64,000 bases of DNA from Verrucomicrobiota bacterium (GTDB lineage: Bacteria; Verrucomicrobiota; Verrucomicrobiia; JADLBR01): positions 1-64,000 of the forward strand of contig JAKQKQ010000008.1 of assembly GCA_029560585.1 (NCBI GenBank), written 5' to 3'. How positions within the stretch are numbered: the stretch's first letter is position 1; the number at the start of each line of letters is the position of its first letter. The notes beneath the pieces are model-generated. The model did not search any database, was not told the origin of the DNA, and was given only the letters and a program-made list of their open reading frames with translations. The position numbers were made by a program, and so were the translations under genes. Below are positions 25,401 through 33,962 of this stretch, piece by piece.

Positions 25401-26561
25401 ATGGACAAGGTTGTGGCTCTACTCTGCGTTGCGTGCCTGGGCACGTGCTTCTCGTTGTTGGGCGCGATCAGCGTCAAGCTCATGCCGCGGCTGGGCATAG
25501 ACAAAGGGGGATTTGGCACGCTGATCTCGATCTTCATGTCCGTGTGCCTGGCCGTCTCGCTTGTGGCGGGGATGGTGCTGGACAGTGTGGGTTTCGGGCC
25601 CGTGGCCATGGCGGGATTTGGGCTGACGGCGTGCGCGCTATTGCTCTGGTCGCGCGCGGCCACCTTCCCGATGGCGATCGTGGCGTGCGTGGTGCTCGGG
25701 TTTGGCGCGATGGCGTTGAACACGGCCGGGAACACGCTGATTCCAGAGGTGCTGTTCGGCGGGAAGAACCCGGCTGCGGCGAGCAATCTAGGGAACGTGT
25801 TTTTCGGGCTTGGCCTTCTGCTGACGCCGCTGTCGGCCAGCTGGCTATTCCGCCGCACCACGTATGAGCGGGCGCTGCTCGTGCTTGGGGTGGCGCTGCT
25901 CTTGCCGCTCCCGCTGGCGATGCTGGCGACCTATCCCCCGAGCCACGCCAGCCTGGATTTTTCGCGCGTGGCGGGATTGTTGGGCGACGCGGTGGTGCCG
26001 GTCGCCGGGCTGGTGCTGTTCTGCTATTTCGGGATGGAGGCGTCGTTCGCGCACTGGCTGCCGACGCTGGGCAAGGAGGTGATCGGGCGAGACCGCCCGG
26101 AGCTCGAGGGCCGGGTCGTCGATGGGCTCGCGCAGCGCCTGCTCTCGTGGTTCGCGCTGGGGATGATGGCCGGGCGTTTCACCGTGAGCCAGATTCCGGT
26201 CATCACCCGATACGGGCCGTGGTTCATCGCGGGGGCGGCGGTGGTGGCCGCCGCGGTGGTTTTTGCGATCACGGTCGCGAGGGGGACGGTGCAGGTGAGG
26301 TCGCTGGCGATCGGCTCTGGTCTGGTATTCGGGCTGGTGTTTCCGACGACGATCGGCGTGACGTTCGCGCATTTTCCGAAGGACGTCCGCGGGACGGTGT
26401 TCGGGATCATTTTCGCCATTGGCCTGGCTGGATGCGTGATTGTGCCGAAGGCGATCGGCAACGTGGCCCGCCGGACCTCGGTCCAGCATGGGATGCGGCT
26501 CCTGTTGCCCCTGTGCATCGCATTGTTCGTGTTGGCGGTTGCCTTTGGGTGGATCCGATGA
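25401..26561 (+). CDS. MFS transporter
   Basis: A 386-residue membrane protein with about twelve hydrophobic segments. I chose the ATG at 25401 because GGAGG lies seven bases upstream and the first membrane helix (VVALLCVACLGTCFSLLGAI) begins at once; the frame extends upstream without membrane character. The overall pattern resembles FucP/GlcP-like sugar permeases, but the substrate cannot be read. It is the first gene of the 15-gene operon and probably brings in the compound the operon degrades. Its stop overlaps the next ATG. Confidence 0.82.
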   Translation: MDKVVALLCVACLGTCFSLLGAISVKLMPRLGIDKGGFGTLISIFMSVCLAVSLVAGMVLDSVGFGPVAMAGFGLTACALLLWSRAATFPMAIVACVVLGFGAMALNTAGNTLIPEVLFGGKNPAAASNLGNVFFGLGLLLTPLSASWLFRRTTYERALLVLGVALLLPLPLAMLATYPPSHASLDFSRVAGLLGDAVVPVAGLVLFCYFGMEASFAHWLPTLGKEVIGRDRPELEGRVVDGLAQRLLSWFALGMMAGRFTVSQIPVITRYGPWFIAGAAVVAAAVVFAITVARGTVQVRSLAIGSGLVFGLVFPTTIGVTFAHFPKDVRGTVFGIIFAIGLAGCVIVPKAIGNVARRTSVQHGMRLLLPLCIALFVLAVAFGWIR

Positions 26562-27580
26562 ACAGGCCGATAACACTGGTCACCGGTCAATGGACCGATC
26601 TGCCGCTTGAAGAGTTGGCGGCGAAGGCCGCCGCCTGGGGCTACGACGGCCTGGAGCTGGTCTGCCGGAGCGGTTACCTCGATGCCGCGCGGGCGGCGCA
26701 CTCCCGGGAGTATTGCCAGGAGCGGTTGGGGGTGCTGGCAGGGCATGGGCTGAAGGTCTTTGCCATCAGCAATCATGCCGCCGGTCACCTCGTGTGCGAC
26801 CCGAACGACGACAGTCGCACCGACGTGTTTGCGCCGGCGGACTGCGCGGGCGATTCGGAGAAGAAGCGCGAATGGGCGATCGCCGCGATGAAGGACACGG
26901 CCCGGGCGGCGCGGAATCTCGGGGTCGGGGTGGTGACCGGTTTCACCGGATCGCCGATCTGGCACATGCTCTACAGGTTTCCGCCGGTGCCCGAGGCGTG
27001 GATCGAGGATGGCTATGCGGAATTCGCGCGGCGGTGGAATCCGATACTGGATGTTTTCGACGAGTGCGGCGTGAGGTTTGCGATGGAGGTCCATCCGGCG
27101 CAGATCGCATTCGACCTGATAACGGCCCGGCGCGCCGTGGATGCGCTGGGGGGCCGGCCCGCGTTCGGCTTCAACTTCGATCCGAGCCACCTCGTGTGGC
27201 AGATGGTGGAGCCGACGCGGTTCTTGGAAGCATTTGCGGATCGCATCTACCACGTCCACATCAAGGACGTCATGCTGAAGCTTGATGGGGAGACGGGGAT
27301 CCTCGGCTCCCACCTGCCCTTTGGGCACCGTCTGCGGGGCTGGGATTTTCGTTCGCCGGGCCACGGATGCGTGAGATTCGGAGAGATCGTGAGGACGCTG
27401 AACCAGATCGGTTACCGCGGGCCACTTTCGGTGGAATGGGAGGACCCCGGGATGAACCGCGAGCACGGCGCGCGGGACGCGCTGGCCCACGTGCGGCGAT
27501 TGGATTTCGAGCCATCGGCGCGGGCGTTTGACGCCGCCTTTCAGAAGGATCTCGGGGGCAAGGATTCTCCCCGATCATGA
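26558..27580 (+). CDS. Sugar phosphate isomerase/epimerase (IolE-like TIM barrel)
   Basis: A 340-residue cytoplasmic TIM-barrel protein of the COG1082 group. Metal-ligand motifs are in order: FAMEVHPAQIA, NFDPSHLVWQ, HVHIKDV and LSVEWEDPG. An insertion around LPFGHRLRGWDFRSPGHGCV precedes the last strand. Family members include inosose dehydratase (IolE), hydroxypyruvate isomerase and tagatose epimerases. It starts inside the stop of the transporter gene. The IolB-like gene four places downstream makes an inosose or keto-sugar substrate plausible, but this is inference. Confidence 0.82.
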   Translation: MNRPITLVTGQWTDLPLEELAAKAAAWGYDGLELVCRSGYLDAARAAHSREYCQERLGVLAGHGLKVFAISNHAAGHLVCDPNDDSRTDVFAPADCAGDSEKKREWAIAAMKDTARAARNLGVGVVTGFTGSPIWHMLYRFPPVPEAWIEDGYAEFARRWNPILDVFDECGVRFAMEVHPAQIAFDLITARRAVDALGGRPAFGFNFDPSHLVWQMVEPTRFLEAFADRIYHVHIKDVMLKLDGETGILGSHLPFGHRLRGWDFRSPGHGCVRFGEIVRTLNQIGYRGPLSVEWEDPGMNREHGARDALAHVRRLDFEPSARAFDAAFQKDLGGKDSPRS

Positions 27581-27620
27581 CCAACCGCAATGAGCATTAA
27601 CCCAAAAGGAGTTGACATAG

Positions 27621-28289
27621 ATGAAACTGTTTCTTGATACCGCCGACTTAGACCAGATTCGGGAGGCGGTCCGCTGGGGGATCATCGATGGCGTGACGAC
27701 CAATCCGGCGCTCGTCGCAAAGACCGGCCGCGAGTCGGGCGAACTGTATGCGGAGATCTGTGCCACGGTGCCGGGGCCGGTGAGCCTCGAGTGCGTCGCC
27801 ATGGACGTCGATGGCATCGTCGTCGAGGCGCGGCGGTTGGCAGCAATCGCAAAGAACGCGGTCATCAAGGTGCCCGTGATGCGCGAGGGCCTGATCGCGG
27901 TCCGGCGCCTTTCGGAGGAGGGGATCAAGACGAACGTGACCCTGGTCTGTTCCACGATGCAGGCCATGCTGGCGGCGAAGCAGGGGGCCACCTATGTCAG
28001 CCCATTTGTCGGCCGGCTGGACCTGATGGGCCAGGATGGCATGGAGTCGATCCGGCAGATGAAGACGATCTTTGACAACTACGGTTTCGCGACGCAGATC
28101 CTCGTCGCCTCGGCCCGACACCCGAGGCACGTGCTGGAGGCTGCGCTCGCGGGCGCGCACGTCTGCACCATTCCAATGGATGTCTTGGAATTGCTCTATC
28201 AGCATCCGATGACCGATGTGGGCATCCAGCAGTTCTTGGCCGCATGGGCGAAGGTGCCCCAGAAAGCCGGCGCCTCTCGGGCGGCCTGA
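27621..28289 (+). CDS. FSA/TalC-type transaldolase-like aldolase
   Basis: A 222-residue protein, the length of fructose-6-phosphate aldolase and short transaldolases. MKLFLDTADLDQIREAV and GVTTNPALVAK open the barrel. Lys83 in VIKVPVM is the Schiff-base lysine. NVTLVCSTMQAMLAA and YVSPFVGRLD are standard motifs. It cleaves or transfers a three-carbon dihydroxyacetone unit from a ketose phosphate. AAAAGGAGT precedes the start. In this operon it likely does the carbon-splitting step after the FucI-like isomerase and FGGY kinase. Sulfo-transaldolases share this size, so the substrate stays open. Confidence 0.9.
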   Translation: MKLFLDTADLDQIREAVRWGIIDGVTTNPALVAKTGRESGELYAEICATVPGPVSLECVAMDVDGIVVEARRLAAIAKNAVIKVPVMREGLIAVRRLSEEGIKTNVTLVCSTMQAMLAAKQGATYVSPFVGRLDLMGQDGMESIRQMKTIFDNYGFATQILVASARHPRHVLEAALAGAHVCTIPMDVLELLYQHPMTDVGIQQFLAAWAKVPQKAGASRAA

Positions 28290-28313
28290 ACCCGGAGAAG
28301 AAAGGACAATCAC

Positions 28314-29705
28314 ATGGGCAAATTTCGTGTTGGCTATGCGTGCCTCGCGCGGCTGAGTTTCGACGGCGCGTATGCCAAGGAACTCTTCGATCGCTCGCTG
28401 AAGAGCCTGTCGCGGCTCGACGTCGAGGTGATCCACCCCCCGGATCTGACGGTGACGGAGGAGGACGCCGAGGCGCTGGCGGAACGATTCCACGCGGAGC
28501 GGGTGGACGTGGTGCTGGTGCAGTACGGGACGTTTGCGCTGGGGACGCTGATCCCAATCCTGGCCGATCGGCTGAGCACGCCCTTCATCCTGTGGGGCGT
28601 GCCCGAGCCATCGCTCGGCGGGCCTAAGCTGCGCTCGAATTCCCTCTGCGGCGTCAACATGAACGCCCACACCCTGATGCGGCTGGGCAGGAAGTACGAA
28701 TACATCTTCTGTGAGCCCGAAGAGGCGCCGGAGCTGTTGCGCCCATCTTTTCGCGCACTGGAGTGCCTGAAGAGGCTGCGGCGCGTGCGGTTGGGCCTGG
28801 TCGGCTATCGCGCGCCCGGATTCTACACCTCCACGTTCGATGAGATGGGGCTGCGGCGATTGCTGGGTGTGGAAGTGCACCACGTTACGCTGGCCGAGCT
28901 TGCCGACGAGGCGAAGCGGTTCGAACCGGCGCGCGTCAAGCAAGAGATTGAGGCGATCCGGGCCACGGCGCCGACCTGCGACGCGGCCGTGACGTCGGAT
29001 GAGTTGGATAAGGCCGCGGCCCTGTCGCTGGCATTTCGCGAGGTGGCGGCGAAGAATCGGCTCAGCGCCTACGCGGTCAAGTGCTGGCCGGAATTCTCCG
29101 CGCACTACGGGATCATGCCCTGCTCGACCATGAGCCACCTGACCGACCTCGGGATGCTAAGCGCATGCGAGGGCGACGTCTACGGGGCCGTGACCATGCT
29201 GATGGAGCACTATCTCAGCGGCAAGACGCCCATGTTCGCCGATTTCATCGCGATCGACGAGAAGCGGAATGTCGGTCTCGCGTGGCACTGCGGCTCGGCG
29301 CCGACGTGCCTGGCGGCGAAGACCGCGCGCGTCAGATTGGGGAAACACCCGACCGCAGAGGGCGGCAACAAGCGGGGGGTCACCGTGAATTTTCCGGTCG
29401 AGGGAAGCGGTCCGGTGACGATGGCGCGCTTGGGTGTCGGGCCGAACGGGCTGCGGATGTTCTTCGCCGGTGGAGAGGCCGTTGAGCCCGAGGCGACCCT
29501 GGCTGGCAACTGCTGGGCCGTGCGTTTCGAGGCGCCGGTCCGCCGACTGCTCGACATCATCCTTGGCGAAGGCCTCGAGCATCATACCGCCCTGGTCCAG
29601 GCCGATGTCCGGGCTGACCTGCGGCGCATCGCGCGGTGGCTGGGGCTGGAAATGCTCGACGTGGATGGTGATGGGTCGTCGCTCTCATTAAAAAGAAAGG
29701 CGTAG
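28314..29705 (+). CDS. L-fucose/L-arabinose isomerase-like protein
   Basis: A 463-residue protein with the FucI/AraA N-terminal fold (VDVVLVQYGTFALGTLIPILADRL; TPFILWGVPEPS) and the C-terminal signature CWPEFSAHYGIMPCSTMSHL followed by ACEGDVYGAVTMLMEHYL, where Glu and Asp bind the metal. LVGYRAPGFYTSTFDE marks the central domain. Such enzymes interconvert aldoses and ketoses. The exact aldose is unknown. It ends one base before the IolB-like gene and follows the aldolase, fitting an isomerase-kinase-aldolase order. Confidence 0.83.
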   Translation: MGKFRVGYACLARLSFDGAYAKELFDRSLKSLSRLDVEVIHPPDLTVTEEDAEALAERFHAERVDVVLVQYGTFALGTLIPILADRLSTPFILWGVPEPSLGGPKLRSNSLCGVNMNAHTLMRLGRKYEYIFCEPEEAPELLRPSFRALECLKRLRRVRLGLVGYRAPGFYTSTFDEMGLRRLLGVEVHHVTLAELADEAKRFEPARVKQEIEAIRATAPTCDAAVTSDELDKAAALSLAFREVAAKNRLSAYAVKCWPEFSAHYGIMPCSTMSHLTDLGMLSACEGDVYGAVTMLMEHYLSGKTPMFADFIAIDEKRNVGLAWHCGSAPTCLAAKTARVRLGKHPTAEGGNKRGVTVNFPVEGSGPVTMARLGVGPNGLRMFFAGGEAVEPEATLAGNCWAVRFEAPVRRLLDIILGEGLEHHTALVQADVRADLRRIARWLGLEMLDVDGDGSSLSLKRKA

Positions 29706-29706
29706 C

Positions 29707-30498
29707 ATGAAATATCAAGTTAGGTGGACACCGCGGCCTGGATTCTCTTCCCTCGCGCAGCCTGGGGACGCGGGCCTGAAGCATCTCGGTTTCGGACTGC
29801 TCTCGCTGGCGCAGGGTGAGAAACATGCGTTGATCCCGGGGGCCAGAGAGACGGCGCTCGTGCTGCTGAAGGGCACGGTGGCCATCTCGGGCGGCGGCCT
29901 TTCCCGCCAGGTGATTGGCCCGCGCAAAGACCTGTTCGGCGACAGGCCGTGGACGGTGATGCTTCCCGCACAAAGCGGATGCGACATTGAGGCGATCGAC
30001 GATGCGGAGGTGGCCGTCTGCCAGGCGCCCTCCAGCCTTCGTGGCGAGGCGCGCGTCATTCCTCCTGATAAAGTCAAAGAGGTGACGCTCGGCAAGGCCA
30101 ACTGGACGCGCCGCGCCCTGATGATGGTGGACGAAAACGTTCCGGCCGAACTCCTTTTCATCGGCGAGGCCATCGTCCCGTCCGGGAACTGGGCGAGTTT
30201 TCCGCCGCACCGCCACGAGCGCGACGCGCTGCCCAGCGAGGTCGAGATGGAAGAGATCTACCACTTCCGGTTCGATCGCCCAAAAGGCTTTGGCATACAG
30301 AAGATCTACACTGATGACGGTTCGATCGATGAGACGATCACCGTCCGGGAGCGCGACACGATCCTGATACCCCGGGGCTATCATCCGGTCGTCACGGCAC
30401 CGGGTTACTCGATGTATTATCTCTGGATCATGGCCGGCCAAAACCGGCGATTCCTTTCCAGCATCGACCCGGACCATCGCTGGATCCTTCAGGCCTGA
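29707..30498 (+). CDS. iolB: IolB-like 5-deoxy-glucuronate isomerase
   Basis: A 263-residue bicupin protein. MMVDENVPAELLFIGEAIVPSGNW is followed by SFPPHRHERDALPSEVEMEEIYHFRFDRPKGFG, with His, His and Glu metal ligands in the order seen in IolB. IPRGYHPVVTAPGYSMYYLWIMAG closes the second cupin. IolB converts 5-deoxy-D-glucuronate to 5-dehydro-2-deoxy-gluconate in inositol breakdown. No IolC, IolD or typical IolJ is visible here, so the protein may act on a related uronate. It lies one base after the FucI-like gene. The symbol reflects family only. Confidence 0.75.
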   Translation: MKYQVRWTPRPGFSSLAQPGDAGLKHLGFGLLSLAQGEKHALIPGARETALVLLKGTVAISGGGLSRQVIGPRKDLFGDRPWTVMLPAQSGCDIEAIDDAEVAVCQAPSSLRGEARVIPPDKVKEVTLGKANWTRRALMMVDENVPAELLFIGEAIVPSGNWASFPPHRHERDALPSEVEMEEIYHFRFDRPKGFGIQKIYTDDGSIDETITVRERDTILIPRGYHPVVTAPGYSMYYLWIMAGQNRRFLSSIDPDHRWILQA

Positions 30499-30513
30499 GT
30501 CCAGGCGCGCGCG

Positions 30514-32058
30514 ATGAAAGATCTGCTGCTGGGGATCGATATCGGGACGAGCGGTTGCAAGATCACCGTCATCGATTTCGGGGGGGAGACGATCGACACG
30601 GCGCTCGCCGAGCTTCGCACCTCCCGCCGTCACCCCGGCTGGTCGGAGCAGGATCCGGATGACTGGTTTCGCGTCGCGTGCGACCTGCTGCGGGAAGTGT
30701 TCGGGCGGGGCAGATGCCGGGCCGATCAGATTGCGGCGCTGAGCCTGGACGGATCGACGCACAACGCGGTGCTGGCGGATCGGGATTTTCGCCCGCTGCG
30801 GCCCGCGATCATGTGGACGGACCAGCGGAGCGTGCGGGAGGCCGCGCGGCTGGAGGCGGAGGCCGGGGCGCTGATACTTCGAACGGCATACCAGAGGCCG
30901 TCACCGACATGGACGCTGCCGCAGTTGCTCTGGCTGGCGGCGCACGAGCCAGAGGCGGTGCGCCGTGTCTCGCACGTCCTTTTCACAAAGGACTACGTGC
31001 GCCACCTGCTGACGGGCACGTGGGAGACGGATCATATCGAGGCGCAGGGCAGCCTGCTCTACGACATGGCGAAGAGGGGATGGTCGGATGAGCTGTGCCG
31101 GCTCGCGGGCTTGCCTGTCGGGGTGCTGCCGCCGCTGGTCCAGCCCACGACTGTCGTTGGCGCGGTGACGGAGACCGCTGCGAATGCAACCGGGTTGCGG
31201 GCAGGGACGCCCGTGATCGCTGGGTGTTCGGACTCGGCCGTCGAGGGTTATGCTGCCGGGGCGATCCGGCCCGGGCAGATGATCTTGAAACTGGCGACGG
31301 CGGGGAACGTCAACGTCATGACGGCGGAACCGCACCCGCATCCGCGCACGCTGACCTATGGCCACGTGATCCCCGGCCTGTGGTATACCGTGGTTGCGAC
31401 CAATACCGCGGCTTCGGCCGAGCGATGGTTTCGCGACGTATTTTGCGGGCACGAGGTCGCTCTGGCCGAAAAGGCCGGGCGCAGCGTTTACGATCTGTTG
31501 CACGAGATGGCGCGCGAGATCCCGGCGGGTGCCGAGGGCCTGTTCTTCCACCCGTATCTCTTGGGCGAGCGCGCGCCGTATTGGGACGTGAATTTGCGGG
31601 GCAGTTTCGTGGGCGCTACGATGCGGCACGGGAAGGCCCATTTCGTTCGCGCGCTGCTTGAGGGAGTTGTTTTTTCCCTGCGGGACTGCTTCAGGACGAT
31701 CCAGGAGATGGGCCTGCCGGTCGACGAGATCCGGCTCATCGGCGGCGGGGCCAAGAGCGATCTCTGCGCCCAGATCGCCAGCGACGTGTTCAATCGGCCC
31801 ATCCTTCGGCCAGCGGGCTGCGACGCGAGCTTCGGTGCGGCTCTGTTGGCGGGCGTGGGCGCCGGCGTATTTCGTGACGAAGCGGAAGCGGTGCGACTGT
31901 GCACGAAGGTGCGGGATACGGTCGATCCGAATCCTGCGACGGCCGAGGTGTATGAGAGGATGTTTCCGTTCTATTGTCGGATCCATGACGACCTTGCCGG
32001 GACGTATGCCGAACTGGCGAAGGTGACGGAATCGCTTCGGAGAGGGGGCCGGGGATGA
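30514..32058 (+). CDS. FGGY-family carbohydrate kinase (xylulokinase-like)
   Basis: A 514-residue kinase. The ATP-grasping motif LLGIDIGTSGCKITVIDF opens it. WSEQDPDDWF and IAALSLDGSTHNAVLAD are typical of xylulokinases, as are IMWTDQRS and GCSDSAVEGYAAGAI. The C-terminal FGGY domain has LIGGGAKSDLCAQIASDVFNRPI and ASFGAALLAGVG. It phosphorylates a ketose or polyol, most likely the product of the FucI-like isomerase, and so prepares it for the aldolase. The start follows the previous gene by 15 bases. Its stop overlaps the next ATG. Confidence 0.9.
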   Translation: MKDLLLGIDIGTSGCKITVIDFGGETIDTALAELRTSRRHPGWSEQDPDDWFRVACDLLREVFGRGRCRADQIAALSLDGSTHNAVLADRDFRPLRPAIMWTDQRSVREAARLEAEAGALILRTAYQRPSPTWTLPQLLWLAAHEPEAVRRVSHVLFTKDYVRHLLTGTWETDHIEAQGSLLYDMAKRGWSDELCRLAGLPVGVLPPLVQPTTVVGAVTETAANATGLRAGTPVIAGCSDSAVEGYAAGAIRPGQMILKLATAGNVNVMTAEPHPHPRTLTYGHVIPGLWYTVVATNTAASAERWFRDVFCGHEVALAEKAGRSVYDLLHEMAREIPAGAEGLFFHPYLLGERAPYWDVNLRGSFVGATMRHGKAHFVRALLEGVVFSLRDCFRTIQEMGLPVDEIRLIGGGAKSDLCAQIASDVFNRPILRPAGCDASFGAALLAGVGAGVFRDEAEAVRLCTKVRDTVDPNPATAEVYERMFPFYCRIHDDLAGTYAELAKVTESLRRGGRG

Positions 32059-33071
32059 GGGTGGGAATCGTCGGATTCGGATTCATGGGCCGAATGCACT
32101 ATCGGTGCTGGAGGGCGATGGAGGGTGTTGATGTCGTCGGCATCTGCGAGACCGACCCGGGGGCGATGGCAGGCTCTGCGAAGGGACGGGGCAACATCGC
32201 CGGGGCGGAGGGCGAGGTGGACCTGCGGGGCGTTGGCATCTATTCGGACATCGGCGAGATGTTTGCCCGCGGTCGGCTCGACGCCGTTTCGATCACCGTG
32301 CCGACCCATCTGCACGCCCCCTGGACCATCGCGGCGCTGGAAGCGGGGCTCCACGTCCTTTGCGAAAAGCCGATGGCGCTGAACTTGGCCGATGGGGAGC
32401 GGATGATTGAGGCCGCCGACCGAAGTGGGAAAATCCTGCAGATCGGCCACTGCATCCGGTTCTGGCCCGAGTACGCGAAGGCCAAAGAGATCATCGATGG
32501 TGGTGCCCACGGGCGCGTCATCGCCGCGACATTCCAGCGCCTGGCGGCGACCGCCCATGCGAAGACCGGGAGTTGGTTCACCCACGAGGACCAGAGCGGC
32601 GGAATGGCGCTCGATCTCCATATCCACGACACGGATTTCGTCCAACATCTCTTCGGGTTGCCGCGCGCCGTGCGCAGTCACGGCGCGCCGACTCCGGGCG
32701 GTGGCCTCGCCCACATGGTCACCCACTACCGCTACGACGACGACAGGCTGGTGACGGCCGAGGGCGGCTGGGCGATGACGCGTTCTTTCGGTTTTGAGAT
32801 GCGATTCCTCATCGTTCTGGAGAGGGCGACCATCGCCTTTGATCACGCTCGCCGGCCGACGCTCAGACTCTGTCCCGCTGATGGAGACGTGATTGCGCCG
32901 CCGTTGGCGGAAGGCGACGGTTACTCCAGGCAGATCGAGCACTTCGTCCGGAGAATCAGGGGCGAATCCGTTCCTCCGGTGATCACGCCGCGGCAGGCGT
33001 GGGATTCGCTCCGCATCGTAGAGGCAGAACGCGAGTCCGCACGAAAAGGAACCGAGGTTTCCGTCGGTTAG
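32055..33071 (+). CDS. Gfo/Idh/MocA oxidoreductase (IolG-like)
   Basis: A 338-residue cytoplasmic enzyme. VGIVGFGFMGRMHYRCW is a clean Rossmann motif at residue 2. VSITVPTHLHAPWTIAALEAG and the catalytic-type CEKPMALNL follow. DQSGGMALDLHIHDTDFVQHL carries the conserved Asp-His pair of the C-terminal domain. It resembles inositol and sugar 2- or 3-dehydrogenases. Together with the IolB-like and IolE-like genes it gives the operon an inositol-type flavour. The ATG overlaps the kinase stop. Confidence 0.88.
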   Translation: MRVGIVGFGFMGRMHYRCWRAMEGVDVVGICETDPGAMAGSAKGRGNIAGAEGEVDLRGVGIYSDIGEMFARGRLDAVSITVPTHLHAPWTIAALEAGLHVLCEKPMALNLADGERMIEAADRSGKILQIGHCIRFWPEYAKAKEIIDGGAHGRVIAATFQRLAATAHAKTGSWFTHEDQSGGMALDLHIHDTDFVQHLFGLPRAVRSHGAPTPGGGLAHMVTHYRYDDDRLVTAEGGWAMTRSFGFEMRFLIVLERATIAFDHARRPTLRLCPADGDVIAPPLAEGDGYSRQIEHFVRRIRGESVPPVITPRQAWDSLRIVEAERESARKGTEVSVG

Positions 33072-33077
33072 ACCGCC

Positions 33078-33962
33078 ATGAAGGGCAGCTACGAGGGACA
33101 TGGCGCGGGGTTGCCCGGCAAGGGGCGGTTGCAGCATGGTGTGGGGCGCGGTGATTGGCCGCTGGCCGTTTGCAGCTGGTCGCTCCGCGCCGATGTCGGC
33201 GGGGTCGCCCGGGCGATGCGGGATCTGGGGGTCGGCCTTGTCAATCTGGCGCTGAAGCCGGTTTTTCGCGAGGGCGGGGAGTCATATCTGGAGGCGGTCC
33301 GGCGGCAGGCCTGGGCGATCAGCGCAACGACGATCGGTTTCCCGCAGGAGGACTACAGGTCGCTGGAGAGCATCCGGGCAACAGGTGGGATTCTGCCAGA
33401 CGAGCATTGGCCCCAGAACCGAAAAATGTTCCAGCGGTGTGCGACGATCACCGCGGAACTCGATGTCCAGTTCTTGACCATGCACGCGGGATTTATCGCG
33501 GACGATGACGCCGTGGCGGGGGGGAAGATCCGGGAGCGCCTGGTCAGCCTCGCGGATGTGGCGGGAGAGCGCGGCATCGTGCTTCTGATGGAGACCGGCC
33601 AGGAGACGGCCGCGTGCCTGCGAGAACTCTTGGAGAAACTGGATCACCCGGCGCTCGGGGTGAATTTCGATCCGGCGAACATGATCCTCTATGACAAGGG
33701 CGATCCTGTCGCGGCCGTCCGAACACTCGGGAGGTGGATCAAGCACGCACACATCAAGGATGCCGTGCGGACAGACATGCCGGGCACGTGGGGCACGGAG
33801 GTTCCCTGGGGCGAAGGCGAGGTTGGCAGCGAACGGTTCTTGCGCGCGCTGAAGGAGGTCGGATTCGCGGGGGTTCTGGCGATCGAGCGCGAGGGGGGCG
33901 ACGATAGGCTGGGCGATATCCGTTTGGCGGTGGAGAGGCTTCGCCAGGGAGGGGAGCGATGA
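33078..33962 (+). CDS. Sugar phosphate isomerase/epimerase, second operon copy
   Basis: A 294-residue TIM-barrel protein of the COG1082 group. The first 25 residues are glycine-rich and look like a linker before the barrel begins at LAVCSWSLRADVGGVARAM. Metal-ligand motifs are VLLMETGQE, VNFDPANMI, KHAHIKDAV and LAIEREGGD. It is six bases after the Gfo/Idh gene, a pairing repeated elsewhere in the window. No clear ribosome-binding site is visible, so a start a little downstream is possible. Its stop overlaps the next ATG. Confidence 0.82.
   Translation: MKGSYEGHGAGLPGKGRLQHGVGRGDWPLAVCSWSLRADVGGVARAMRDLGVGLVNLALKPVFREGGESYLEAVRRQAWAISATTIGFPQEDYRSLESIRATGGILPDEHWPQNRKMFQRCATITAELDVQFLTMHAGFIADDDAVAGGKIRERLVSLADVAGERGIVLLMETGQETAACLRELLEKLDHPALGVNFDPANMILYDKGDPVAAVRTLGRWIKHAHIKDAVRTDMPGTWGTEVPWGEGEVGSERFLRALKEVGFAGVLAIEREGGDDRLGDIRLAVERLRQGGER

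Noticed and set aside
25243-25861. N-terminal extension of the XylR-type regulator into the MFS gene
   Set aside because: The sensor domain begins at 25243, and a near-consensus promoter lies between that point and the extension.
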